Made by a program: the position numbers and the translations under genes. 64,000 nt of DNA from Corynebacterium tapiri. GTDB taxonomy: Bacteria; Actinomycetota; Actinomycetes; Mycobacteriales; Mycobacteriaceae. Of this stretch, positions 1 through 7,805 are shown one piece after another. Each line of letters starts with the position of its first letter. Position 1 is the stretch's first letter. The DNA lies in assembly GCF_006334925.1 (NCBI RefSeq), contig NZ_VDHJ01000001.1, forward strand, positions 62,001 through 126,000. Reading direction: 5' to 3'. The notes under the pieces are model-generated. The model was not told the origin of the DNA. It made no database searches and saw only the letters and a program-made list of their open reading frames with translations.

Positions 1-883
1 CTACCGAGCGGTGGCGGCGGAATAGCTTGATCTCTTTGAGCTGGCGGCCTGCCAGGTCGTCGTTGGAGACAGTGAGCTCGTCGATGGCGACGTTGCGGTC
101 GCGGCCCCAGCGCCGCGGCACAGCGGTACCGGCAGCCTCGATGACGGCAGGCATGATGGATTCGGCGGCAAAGACGGTGACCACATCACCAGCGTTTAAG
201 GGCTGCTCCGGATCGACGATGGAGGAGTGCCCGTTACGTCGCACTGTGGCCACGCGAACTTTGCCCTCGGCTGCGTCGTTGAGCTGTTGGACAGTCATGT
301 CTCGGGCAAGCTTGACGCGACGAATCACCAATTTTGAATCGTCAGAATCCTGGGAGTCCTTCTTGGCCTTCCACTTCTGGTTCACAAAGACCGAGACCAC
401 CAGAATGGCCACCACCACACCGGTGGGGTAGGCCAGGGAATACCCCACCGCCGGCAGGTCCGATCCGGTTTGGCTCTGAGCCAGGGAGAGTGATGGGGTA
501 TTCGTCAGCGCGCCGGAGAAGATACCCACGGTGATCTCCCGCGAAGCCCCCAGCAGCAACCCGCCGATGATGGCGACCGCTGCGCCAACCACGATGGCCG
601 CAATCGCCGAGGCAATCATGCCCAGCTGGGAGCGCAGCTGCTTAAAGAAGCTCTCTCCAGCCTCCAGGCCGACGAGGTAGACGAAAAGGCCGAGCCCCAA
701 GTTCTGGAGCATGGTCAGGTCAGCACTCGGCTCGGGAATCAGCGCGCCGACCAAGAGCCCGACGAACAGGGTTCCCGCTGCTCCGAAGCGAATACCACCA
801 AACGGGATAGCACCCAGGCCAGCGCCTAGGGCAATCACCAAGAACATGGTGAGGAAAATATTATCTGCAAATATGTCCAACAC
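1..883 (-). CDS. AspT/YidE-type exchanger with RCK_C domain (partial, 3' end outside window)
   Basis: The first 294 residues are visible; the C-terminal half runs off the left edge. Residues about 10-165 are hydrophobic and carry the duplicated exchanger signature of the aspartate:alanine exchanger family: a PFGGIRFG loop near residue 28, an FVYLVGLEAG segment near 67, and a GALTNTPSLS motif near 124-133. From about residue 185 a cytosolic RCK_C (TrkA-C) domain follows (RRVKLARDM, GDVV), and a second one starts near 263. The GTG start is chosen because a GGAGG lies 11 nt upstream and the alternative starts are poorer. Family members exchange dicarboxylates or amino acids across the inner membrane; the substrate here is unknown. 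It stands alone, with its own upstream region at 884-1025. Confidence 0.8.
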   Translation of the reverse strand, partial: MLDIFADNIFLTMFLVIALGAGLGAIPFGGIRFGAAGTLFVGLLVGALIPEPSADLTMLQNLGLGLFVYLVGLEAGESFFKQLRSQLGMIASAIAAIVVGAAVAIIGGLLLGASREITVGIFSGALTNTPSLSLAQSQTGSDLPAVGYSLAYPTGVVVAILVVSVFVNQKWKAKKDSQDSDDSKLVIRRVKLARDMTVQQLNDAAEGKVRVATVRRNGHSSIVDPEQPLNAGDVVTVFAAESIMPAVIEAAGTAVPRRWGRDRNVAIDELTVSNDDLAGRQLKEIKLFRRHRSV

Positions 884-992
884 TGCGGGCGAATCCTCCA
901 CAAAATAAGTGCGTCCCCAGAGCACGCGATTAATCCCTGGGAACGTATTTCGCCGTCGTCAACGGACGGCACTAGGGAAGAAGTCTAGCCTA

Positions 993-1005
993 AAAGTATT
1001 ACTTT
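993..1005. promoter_or_regulatory. Perfect 13-bp palindrome upstream of the exchanger gene
   Basis: AAAGTATTACTTT is a perfect inverted repeat (6-bp arms, one central base). It lies in the 142-bp gap between the exchanger gene and tag. On the minus strand it is followed by TAGACT (complement of 981-986), a plausible -10 element. A regulator binding here could control the exchanger. The regulator is not identifiable from the window. Confidence 0.35.
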
Positions 1006-1025
1006 AACCGGACTCGAGGGAGACA

Positions 1026-1628
1026 CTAGCGGGGCCACAACCCCGAACAACCGCGGCGATGAGACCCCATTAGGTGCGTATCTACCATCCCGATGGCTTC
1101 CATGAGGGCGTACATGGAAGTCGGACCGACGAAGGCGAAGCCACGGGACTTAAGCTCTCGGGCCAAAGCCTTCGACTCCGCAGAACTCGAGGGAACCTCG
1201 CTCAAACTCATCGGCTCCGGAGTGGTTTCTGGGCGGAAGGACCAAATCAGCTCGGACAAGCCTTCCTGCGAACGCAGCTCCACGGTTGCGCGGGCATTGG
1301 TGATCGCCGCCTGGATTTTCTTCTCATTGCGGATGATGGAGGCGTCGAGAAGCAAGCGCTTCACATCCTGCGGCGTCATCTGTGCCACCGCATCGACATC
1401 AAATCCCAGGAAAGCGCGGCGAAACGCCTCCCGCTTGTTCAGGATCGTGGACCAGGACAGGCCGGCCTGGAAGGATTCGAGGCACAGGCGCTCGAAGAGG
1501 CCGGATTCTTCGTAGATGGGCATGCCCCATTCAGTGTCGTAGTACTCGGTGAGCAGGTCAGTGCCGTATGCCCAGGGAGTGCGGGCGAGTCCGTCGGGGC
1601 CGGTGATGAGGTCTGGTGAGTTGTGCAT
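1026..1628 (-). CDS. tag: DNA-3-methyladenine glycosylase I
   Basis: A 200-residue Tag-family base-excision glycosylase, which removes 3-methyladenine from alkylated DNA. The core is clear: YYDTEWG at 29-35, the conserved Glu in LESFQAGLSW at 50-59, and VDTHLMG at 182-188. It begins 6 bp after the ogt stop, so the two alkylation-repair genes are very likely one transcript. Odd point: by alignment to my memory of E. coli Tag (zinc ligands Cys4, His17, His175, Cys179), three ligands are replaced here (Thr17, Tyr30, Ser189) and only His185 remains. The zinc snap that ties the N and C termini therefore seems lost. Function as a Tag glycosylase is still the best call. Confidence 0.9.
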   Translation of the reverse strand: MHNSPDLITGPDGLARTPWAYGTDLLTEYYDTEWGMPIYEESGLFERLCLESFQAGLSWSTILNKREAFRRAFLGFDVDAVAQMTPQDVKRLLLDASIIRNEKKIQAAITNARATVELRSQEGLSELIWSFRPETTPEPMSLSEVPSSSAESKALARELKSRGFAFVGPTSMYALMEAIGMVDTHLMGSHRRGCSGLWPR

Positions 1629-1634
1629 GGTGAG

Positions 1635-2120
1635 TTAGACGTGACTTTGGCCGTTCAGGTTCCGTTGCTCGTGCTCGAGGAGGAAAATTTTGGCGCTGTG
1701 TCCGCCACGGTAGTTACCCACGGAACCATCGGAACGCGTGATGCGATGGCAGGGGATCACCAGGGGGACTGGGTTGGTAGCGCACGCTGTGCCGGCTGCG
1801 CGCACGGCCCTGGGGCTGCCGGAGAGAGCGGCGAGTTGGGTATAAGTGCGCGTCTGGCCGAAAGGGATCTCGCGCATCGCCTGGCGAGCATGGCCTTGGA
1901 AGCCGGTGTTCTCCACATCAACGGCGATTTGCCCCAAGCAATCGGTGCCCTCGAAGTAGGCCGCGATCAACGCTGCGGCAGGAACTTCACCGCGCCGGGA
2001 ATCGGGGTAGAGCGAAAGGACGTCCTCGCCGTCGAACCCAAGGCGGACCAGCCCACGCGAGGAGCTCACCACAGTCAGGGTGCCCAGCGGGGTGTCCAGG
2101 AGCTGATGCGTGTGAGCCAT
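1635..2120 (-). CDS. ogt: Methylated-DNA-protein-cysteine methyltransferase
   Basis: A 161-residue O6-alkylguanine-DNA alkyltransferase that repairs O6-methylguanine by suicide transfer of the methyl group. The acceptor cysteine is Cys124 in the IPCHR motif, and the DNA-binding helix with the arginine finger is RAVRAAG around 104-110. No N-terminal Ada regulatory domain is present, so this is an Ogt-type protein. The ATG at 2120 is preferred over an upstream in-frame ATG at 2153, because the latter would lie inside the divergent doxX gene. A TACCTT box ends 6 nt before the ATG and there is no Shine-Dalgarno, suggesting a leaderless start. tag follows 6 bp downstream. Confidence 0.9.
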   Translation of the reverse strand: MAHTHQLLDTPLGTLTVVSSSRGLVRLGFDGEDVLSLYPDSRRGEVPAAALIAAYFEGTDCLGQIAVDVENTGFQGHARQAMREIPFGQTRTYTQLAALSGSPRAVRAAGTACATNPVPLVIPCHRITRSDGSVGNYRGGHSAKIFLLEHEQRNLNGQSHV

Positions 2121-2130
2121 AGTGAAAAGG

Positions 2131-2137
2131 TAGTCTA
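2131..2137. promoter_or_regulatory. Shared symmetric -10 element between ogt and doxX
   Basis: TAGTCTA gives TAGTCT on the plus strand, 7 nt before the doxX ATG, and TAGACT on the minus strand, 11 nt before the ogt ATG. With only 23 bp between the two start codons, one symmetric element could serve both genes. No experimental support is available here. Confidence 0.4.
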
Positions 2138-2143
2138 TTGCGC

Positions 2144-2551
2144 ATGGATTCACCCGCAGTACGAGACGCAGCCTTGCTGATCGTCCGTGTGGTCGTAGGC
2201 GTCGTTTTCATCGCGCACGGCGTGGACAAAATTTTGGTCACCGGAATCGTTGAGACTACCGGCCAGTTCTCCGCGGGCGGCGTACCCCAGCCGCAGATCT
2301 CTGCGTGGCTAGCCACGATCGTCGAGCTCATCGCCGGGTCCATGCTGGTCGTCGGTGTGCTGACGAGTGCGGCCGCGGGTCTGCTCATGCTCCTGGCGCT
2401 ATCTGCAGGTTACTTCGTTCACTTCGGCCACGGGTTCTTTGTGCGCGATGGCGGGATCGAATTCGTTGCTGTGCTTGCGGCTGCCCTGCTCATCGTCATC
2501 GTCTTTGGGCCCGGGCGAGCGAGCGTGGACGGGGTGCTCACCCGTGATTGA
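2144..2551 (+). CDS. DoxX family membrane protein
   Basis: A 135-residue protein with about four hydrophobic segments and the DoxX-family opening: ALLIVRVVVGVVFIAHGVDK followed by a loop and WLATIVELIAGSMLVVGV. DoxX proteins sit in the cytoplasmic membrane and are linked to redox and thiol stress in actinobacteria, but their chemistry is not settled. The start is the ATG at 2144, since a TAGTCT box lies 7 nt upstream; the TTG at 2138 is less likely. Its last codons overlap the next gene by 8 bp (GTGATTGA), which implies translational coupling to the anti-sigma-like protein. Confidence 0.8.
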   Translation: MDSPAVRDAALLIVRVVVGVVFIAHGVDKILVTGIVETTGQFSAGGVPQPQISAWLATIVELIAGSMLVVGVLTSAAAGLLMLLALSAGYFVHFGHGFFVRDGGIEFVAVLAAALLIVIVFGPGRASVDGVLTRD

Positions 2552-3224
2552 GCACGAGCGCATCCAGGCGGCTCTGTCCGCGCGTCTCGACGGCGAATCT
2601 TCCGGCATCCCTGATGACATCGTGGATGCCCACGTGGCCAACTGCCCGGAATGCCAGGATTACAAGGCTCGGGTGGTCAGCTTGTCTGACAAGCTATCTT
2701 TCATCGAGCCGCAGTCGACGGGGATGGCGCCCCCGCAAAACTTCTCCGACACGATCCTCGCGGGAGTGGAATCAGAGTGGCGGCGGCGCACCTCGCCACG
2801 GTTGGCGTGGCTTGCTGGCGGACGCATCACAGTTGCTGTCCTTGCTGTGGCCTATCTGGGCTGGGCGCTGGTATTGCTGGCTGGTGCGGACGATATTGCG
2901 CGTGCCCAGGATTGGGTCGATCCCCAGCTATTCAGGTTAAGCGTAGAAGCCGCCGGGCTGAGATTTGCGCTGGCCGTTGGACTGGCGCTGTGCGCGTGGA
3001 AGCCTAGCCTTATTCCTGGATTCGTCGTCGTGCCGGCCACGTTGACGGCTTTTTTGGTCGGCTTCACGGTTCGCGACATTGTGCTTGGAGAGATCTCCAT
3101 GGCCGATCTGTTGTCCCTGGCTGCGATCCTGGTCACCGTACTTATCCTGGTGGGGACCTGGGTCGCCCATGCTGGCGTGCAGCTGCGCCAGGCATGGCGC
3201 TCGCTGAGTGCTAACCCGAGTTAG
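2544..3224 (+). CDS. Zinc-finger (zf-HC2) anti-sigma-like membrane protein
   Basis: A 226-residue protein starting at a GTG that overlaps the doxX stop. The N-terminal 40 residues form a zf-HC2 module with the H-x3-C-x2-C pattern at His30, Cys34 and Cys37, as in ZAS-type anti-sigma factors. From about residue 92 there are four hydrophobic segments (roughly 92-115, 138-160, 162-180, 190-215). The layout, cytosolic zinc finger plus membrane part, fits a membrane-anchored anti-sigma factor, but no sigma-factor gene lies beside it. Its stop codon interlocks with that of the convergent pmt gene. Partner and signal are unknown. Confidence 0.7.
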   Translation: MIEHERIQAALSARLDGESSGIPDDIVDAHVANCPECQDYKARVVSLSDKLSFIEPQSTGMAPPQNFSDTILAGVESEWRRRTSPRLAWLAGGRITVAVLAVAYLGWALVLLAGADDIARAQDWVDPQLFRLSVEAAGLRFALAVGLALCAWKPSLIPGFVVVPATLTAFLVGFTVRDIVLGEISMADLLSLAAILVTVLILVGTWVAHAGVQLRQAWRSLSANPS

Positions 3225-4807
3225 CGCCAGCTTTCTAGCCACATCAGCTCGTTGAAGTACCAGTCGGGAACGATGAGTCCGTAGAACAGCGGCAAGAAGT
3301 ACAAAAACGAGGCGACGACGTAGCTGAGGTAGGCAATCACCAGCAGCGAGCCAAGGATCACCGGCTCACGCGCAATCAGACGGGTAATCCCCAGTCTGGG
3401 CCCGCGCCCCACCAGTGACCCCAGTGCCATGGCCAACAAAACGATGGTGAAGGGCACCAGGGCGGTGGCATAGAAGAAATACATTTGGCGATCGTAGGCG
3501 GCAAGCCACGGGAGGAATCCGGCGGCGAATGCGACGACGGGGATGAGCATCCGCCGATCGCGACCGATAACCAGCCTCCACAGCGCCCAGGCAACTACCG
3601 GAACGGTCAGCCACCAGATGGCTGGGGTGCCAAAGAGGTAGATCATGGAACGGCACGTGGTGTTGGCGCAGGGGATGTCAGTGGAGGAGTAGTAGAGGAT
3701 GGGGCGGGTAGCCGCCAGCCAGGACCAAGGTTTGGAATCCCACGGGTGAGAATGTCCCGCGGAGCTGGTCAGGGAAGCATGAAAGTCCAGCACGGACTGG
3801 TGGTAGTAGATCCAGGATGCCAAGGCATCGGGCAACGCATGCAGCCACGAGCCCTGTTCGATCGAGCCGTCTACTGCGGCTTGGCGAAAGACCCCCGTCT
3901 CCGAGGCGAACCACGCTCGCCAGGACCAGGCATACACGGCCACTGGGACCGCTACGAGCGAGGCCAGCGCGGGGAGAGTGTCGCGGGCTAGTGCTCCTAG
4001 TACCGGGCGGGCGGCACCGTATCTGCGACGCAGTGCGAGGTCGCTAAACACACTCATCAGTCCAAAGAACGCGATGTAGTACAGGCCCGACCACTTCACC
4101 GCTAGGGCGCACCCCAATAGGACTCCGGCAGCAAACCGCCACCAGCGAAATCCTAGGCGTGGGCCCAATGCCCCCATGGATAGCCCGTGTACGCAGGCCG
4201 CATGGAGGCGGTGGCGCATCTGTTCGTGGTCAAGCGCCAAAGCTAGGGCTGCGGCCACGATGAAGAACACCTGGAAGATGTCCAACATGCCGAATTTGGA
4301 TGCGACGAGGAGAACACCGTCGAAAAGCGCGATGATCCCAGCGAACAGCGCCACGAGCCAGGAATGCGAAAGGCGGCGCGCCAGCTCCATGATTGCCAGG
4401 ACGGTGAGGGTGCCAAAGATCGCGGTCATAAGCCGCCAGCCCAGCGGGGAGTAGCCAAACAGCATTTCACCGAACGCGATGAGCTGCTTGCCCAGCGGAG
4501 GGTGAACAACCAGGCCGTAGCCGGGGTTGGACTCGATGCCCCCCAGGATCGGGTCGCTTGCCGAGCGCACCATGTCCCAGGCCTGCGGGACGTAGTGCTT
4601 CTCATCAAAGACTGGGGTGCCTTGGGCCGTGGGCTTGGCCAGTCCTAGGAGGCGCAGCACCAGGGCGAGGACACCGATTACGGCTGTGGAGATCACGTCC
4701 GCGCGACCGTAGCGATACCGGCGAGGAGCGGGCGGAAGGAATCGGGTGGGGTCAGCAGCACGGCGCGGGGGAGAACTGTGGCGTGGTGCGGTGCGGAGGC
4801 TGATCAC
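3221..4807 (-). CDS. pmt: Polyprenol-phosphate-mannose-protein mannosyltransferase
   Basis: A 528-residue polytopic GT-C enzyme that transfers mannose from polyprenyl-phosphate-mannose to Ser/Thr of secreted proteins in the cytoplasmic membrane. The catalytic acidic pair is in the first extracytoplasmic loop (FDEKHYVPQAWDM, about residue 64). HPPLGK follows, and the C-terminal part holds several transmembrane helices, as in actinobacterial Pmt. I place the start at GTG 4807 because TAGACT on the minus strand ends 8 nt upstream, a leaderless pattern; the in-frame TTG at 4816 is an alternative. Neighbours pmt, rsmI and betP occur in this order in Corynebacterium glutamicum, as far as I recall. 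Confidence 0.88.
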   Translation of the reverse strand: MISLRTAPRHSSPPRRAADPTRFLPPAPRRYRYGRADVISTAVIGVLALVLRLLGLAKPTAQGTPVFDEKHYVPQAWDMVRSASDPILGGIESNPGYGLVVHPPLGKQLIAFGEMLFGYSPLGWRLMTAIFGTLTVLAIMELARRLSHSWLVALFAGIIALFDGVLLVASKFGMLDIFQVFFIVAAALALALDHEQMRHRLHAACVHGLSMGALGPRLGFRWWRFAAGVLLGCALAVKWSGLYYIAFFGLMSVFSDLALRRRYGAARPVLGALARDTLPALASLVAVPVAVYAWSWRAWFASETGVFRQAAVDGSIEQGSWLHALPDALASWIYYHQSVLDFHASLTSSAGHSHPWDSKPWSWLAATRPILYYSSTDIPCANTTCRSMIYLFGTPAIWWLTVPVVAWALWRLVIGRDRRMLIPVVAFAAGFLPWLAAYDRQMYFFYATALVPFTIVLLAMALGSLVGRGPRLGITRLIAREPVILGSLLVIAYLSYVVASFLYFLPLFYGLIVPDWYFNELMWLESWR

Positions 4808-4815
4808 AGCTGGCA

Positions 4816-4821
4816 AGTCTA
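4816..4821 (-). promoter_or_regulatory. -10 box of pmt
   Basis: The minus strand reads TAGACT, ending 8 nt before the GTG start of pmt. No Shine-Dalgarno is present. This fixes the GTG at 4807 as the probable leaderless start. Confidence 0.45.
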
Positions 4822-4860
4822 CGTATATGGGTGGGCGCGCGGTGTGTCATGCTCGTATCT

Positions 4861-5715
4861 ATGAACGCACAGCCGAGCCTTCCCTCTTCCGGACTGATTA
4901 TCGCTGCCACTCCCTTAGGCAATGTCGCTGACGCCTCGGAACGGTTGAAGGCTGCTTTGGGGGCGGCGGACGTCATCGCTGCAGAGGACACCCGACGTAC
5001 CAGGTCCCTAGCGACGGCTTTGGGAGTGGAGATAAGAGGCAAGGTGATCTCCAACTTCGATCACAATGAGGCCTCCCGGGTGCAATCGCTTATCGACGCC
5101 GCCGCGCACGGAGTCGTCCTCGTCGTCTCGGACGCCGGCATGCCGTTGGTGTCCGACCCGGGCCTGGCAGTAGTAAACGCCGCCCACGACGCTGGGGTTT
5201 CGGTGACCTGCTTGCCTGGTCCTTCAGCGGTACCCACCGCCTTGGCGTTGTCGGGCTTGAACGTCGGCCACTTCATCTTTGACGGGTTCGCTCCCCGTAA
5301 GACGGGCCCACGCCGGGAATGGTTGAGCTCTTTGGTGGGGGAGAAGCGGGCGGTGTGCTTCTTTGAGTCGCCGCATCGGTTGGCGGAGACGCTTACTGTC
5401 GCCGCAGAGATTCTGGGTTCAGAACGGCGGGCGGCGGTGTGTCGAGAACTGTCCAAAACCTACGAGGAGGTCAAGCGTGGCGGCCTCGGGGACCTGGCGC
5501 AGTGGGCCGAGGAGGGCGCGCGCGGAGAAATTACCGTGGTCATCGAGGGTGCTACTCAGGCGGAGTCGCTGGACCCGGCGGATCTGGTGCCCAAGGTCCA
5601 CGTGCTGGTCGATCAGGGATACCGGCTTAAGGATGCGTGCAAGGAGGTCGCCGGTACCTACTCCGTTCCCACGCGCGAGCTTTACGACGCTGCGCTGGCT
5701 GCCCGAGAAAGCTAA
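4861..5715 (+). CDS. rsmI: 16S rRNA 2'-O-ribose C1402 methyltransferase
   Basis: A 284-residue tetrapyrrole-methylase-fold enzyme that methylates the ribose of C1402 in the decoding centre of 16S rRNA, using S-adenosylmethionine. Diagnostic stretches are ATPLGNVAD near the N-terminus, IAAEDTRRTRSL, and SDAGMPLVSDPG. The length matches the family. Two upstream in-frame ATGs (4831, 4849) exist; 4861 best matches the family N-terminus. It is divergent from pmt with about 50 bp between starts, and betP follows on the same strand after a 149-bp gap. Confidence 0.9.
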   Translation: MNAQPSLPSSGLIIAATPLGNVADASERLKAALGAADVIAAEDTRRTRSLATALGVEIRGKVISNFDHNEASRVQSLIDAAAHGVVLVVSDAGMPLVSDPGLAVVNAAHDAGVSVTCLPGPSAVPTALALSGLNVGHFIFDGFAPRKTGPRREWLSSLVGEKRAVCFFESPHRLAETLTVAAEILGSERRAAVCRELSKTYEEVKRGGLGDLAQWAEEGARGEITVVIEGATQAESLDPADLVPKVHVLVDQGYRLKDACKEVAGTYSVPTRELYDAALAARES

Positions 5716-5864
5716 GCCCGGTGTGAAATTGTTATATTTCCGTGACATTCTGGGCGTTTTGCCAGGTAGCTGAACGGGGACTGAGGCAATCCACCGGAAG
5801 AGGGGATAGGGGCACGTCACCTATGCGCAGCGTCAATTGGAAAAAGGCGCAGGACTTTCCCACA

Positions 5865-7697
5865 ATGGCCAACATGGCAGACTTTAAATCAACACAGAAA
5901 GAGGAGGCCACCGACGCTCGCGCAGAAGACGTGAACGCCGGTGGCTCTCACTCTGTCCACTCTGATGTCCAACCCGAACCGACGGTGTCTGCAACGAGCC
6001 AGCTGGCCGCGATGCTGGACAACCACGGAGCCATCGATAGCTCCTTGGAAGACAAGCCGGTCGAGTTGGCGTCCGAGCGCGCGGACGCTTCGATCGACTG
6101 GTCGGTCGTTATTCCCGCAGCACTTTTGATCATTGCAGTTGTGGCGTGGGGTCTGGGAGCGCCGACAAGCTTCAGCGACTTCTCCACCGGCGCCTTCAAC
6201 TGGGTGATCAACAGCGTTGGCTGGGCCTTCATCCTGTTTGGCACGATCTTCGTCGCGTTTGTCTTGTTCATTGCTTTCAGCAAATTCGGTGACATTCGCC
6301 TCGGCGGGATTAATGAGGAGCCGGAGTTCCGCACCATTTCCTGGGTGGCCATGATGTTCGCCGCCGGCATGGGCATTGGTCTGATGTTCTACGGTGCGTC
6401 CGAGCCGCTGTCCTTCTACACCGACGGAATCCCAGGCCAAGGAACACACAACGTGGGAGCCTCGATGGCTACTGCGATGTTCCACTGGACGCTGCACCCG
6501 TGGGCTGTTTACGCGATCGTGGGCCTGGCCATCGCTTACTCCACCTTCCGTATCGGCCGCCCGCAGTTGATCTCACAGGCGTTTACTCCGCTGATCGGCA
6601 AGAAGGCCGCTAACGGCGCGGTAGGCAAGATCATCGACATCCTGTCGATCTTTGCCACTGTCTTTGGTACCGCCTGCTCCCTTGGCCTAGGCGCTTTGCA
6701 GATCCGCTCCGGTCTAGAGGCGTCTGGGTTTGTGCAGAACCCGGGCATGGGGCTGATCGCCGGCATCGTCGCCGTTCTCACCCTGGCCTTCGTGCTCTCC
6801 GCGCTCTCGGGTGTGGGCAAGGGCATCCAGTACCTGTCCAACGCCAACATGGTCCTGGCGGCTCTGCTGGCAATCTTTGTCTTTGTTTTCGGTCCGACCA
6901 TCACCCAGCTCAACCTGATCCCGGGTGCCATCGGTACCTACCTGAGCCAGTTCTTTGCCATGGCAGGCCGCACTGCAGAGAGCGCCGATGGCGCCGCGGC
7001 GGAATGGATCAGCGGCTGGACCATCTTCTACTGGGCATGGTGGATCTCCTGGTCCCCCTTCGTGGGCATGTTCCTGGCGCGCATCTCGCGTGGTCGCTCC
7101 ATCCGCGAGTTCTGCCTAGGTGTGATGCTTATTCCGTCTGGTCTGTCTACCGTGTGGTTCGCCATCTTCGGCGGCACCGCCATCACCCTGGAGCAGGATG
7201 GCAAGTCCATCGTCGGCAGCGGCAACCCGGAGGAGCAGCTGTTCAACCTGCTGCACACGATGCCGGGTGGTGCCATCGCCGGTGTGATCGCCGTGATTCT
7301 GCTGGGCACCTTCTTTATCACCTCGGCGGATTCTGCCTCCACCGTGATGGGCTCCATGTCGCAGCAGGGACAGTCCACCGCAGCGCCCTGGCTGTCCGCG
7401 GTCTGGGGCGTCCTGGCCGCGTTGGTCGGCCTGACCTTGCTCGTCGCAGGTGGCGACGACGCACTCAACGCTGTCCAGAACGTCACCATTGTGGCCGCAA
7501 CCCCGTTCCTGCTCATCGTGATTCTGCTGATGTTTGCGATTTACCGCGACCTCAGCAACGACGTGATCTACCTGGATCACCGCGAGCAGCAGCGCTTCCA
7601 GCGTCAGCTGGCCATCGAGCGTCGCCTGCACCGTGAGCATGAGGCACGCCAGGCGCGACGCGAACAACGTCGCCACGTGCTTCCGCACAAGAAGTAG
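5865..7697 (+). CDS. betP: Glycine betaine BCCT transporter
   Basis: A 610-residue Na+-coupled betaine carrier. The match to C. glutamicum BetP is extensive: a negatively charged N-terminal tail of about 75 residues, 12 transmembrane helices, the glycine-rich [15 protein letters not shown] stretch, and the tryptophan box [12 protein letters not shown] that forms the betaine site. The last 45 residues are strongly basic (Arg/His/Gln rich), which is the osmosensing tail that responds to K+ and lipids in BetP. The start is set at ATG 5865 with an AGGA about 10 nt upstream; the open frame extends further to 5742 but that part resembles no family member. It is probably monocistronic, ended by the hairpin at 7714-7781. 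Confidence 0.92.
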   Translation: MANMADFKSTQKEEATDARAEDVNAGGSHSVHSDVQPEPTVSATSQLAAMLDNHGAIDSSLEDKPVELASERADASIDWSVVIPAALLIIAVVAWGLGAPTSFSDFSTGAFNWVINSVGWAFILFGTIFVAFVLFIAFSKFGDIRLGGINEEPEFRTISWVAMMFAAGMGIGLMFYGASEPLSFYTDGIPGQGTHNVGASMATAMFHWTLHPWAVYAIVGLAIAYSTFRIGRPQLISQAFTPLIGKKAANGAVGKIIDILSIFATVFGTACSLGLGALQIRSGLEASGFVQNPGMGLIAGIVAVLTLAFVLSALSGVGKGIQYLSNANMVLAALLAIFVFVFGPTITQLNLIPGAIGTYLSQFFAMAGRTAESADGAAAEWISGWTIFYWAWWISWSPFVGMFLARISRGRSIREFCLGVMLIPSGLSTVWFAIFGGTAITLEQDGKSIVGSGNPEEQLFNLLHTMPGGAIAGVIAVILLGTFFITSADSASTVMGSMSQQGQSTAAPWLSAVWGVLAALVGLTLLVAGGDDALNAVQNVTIVAATPFLLIVILLMFAIYRDLSNDVIYLDHREQQRFQRQLAIERRLHREHEARQARREQRRHVLPHKK

Positions 7698-7713
7698 TCT
7701 CGCCTTACACGTC

Positions 7714-7781
7714 AACGCCACGCGCAGTGCCTGAGATGGGTCTGGGGTTTTGCCCCGTAGACCCTGCACGCGCGTGGCGTT
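7714..7781. terminator. Nested inverted repeat between betP and metG
   Basis: The outer arms AACGCCACGCG (7714-7724) and CGCGTGGCGTT (7771-7781) are perfectly complementary over 11 bp. Inside lies a second hairpin, GGGTCT-GGGG (7738-7747) with CCCC-GT-AGACCC (7753-7764). Only a short T-run follows. It probably ends betP transcription; the nested form could also be a cruciform or a protein site. Confidence 0.6.
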
Positions 7782-7792
7782 TACGCGTCAAT

Positions 7793-7798
7793 TATCCT
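7793..7798 (+). promoter_or_regulatory. -10 box of metG
   Basis: TATCCT ends 7 nt before the metG ATG, with no Shine-Dalgarno. This suggests a leaderless mRNA and supports ATG 7806 over GTG 7800. Confidence 0.4.
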
Positions 7799-7805
7799 GG
7801 TGGGC

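Noticed and set aside
5742..5864. N-terminal extension of the betP reading frame
   Set aside because: The extra 41 residues do not resemble BetP; ATG 5865 gives the family length and charge pattern.
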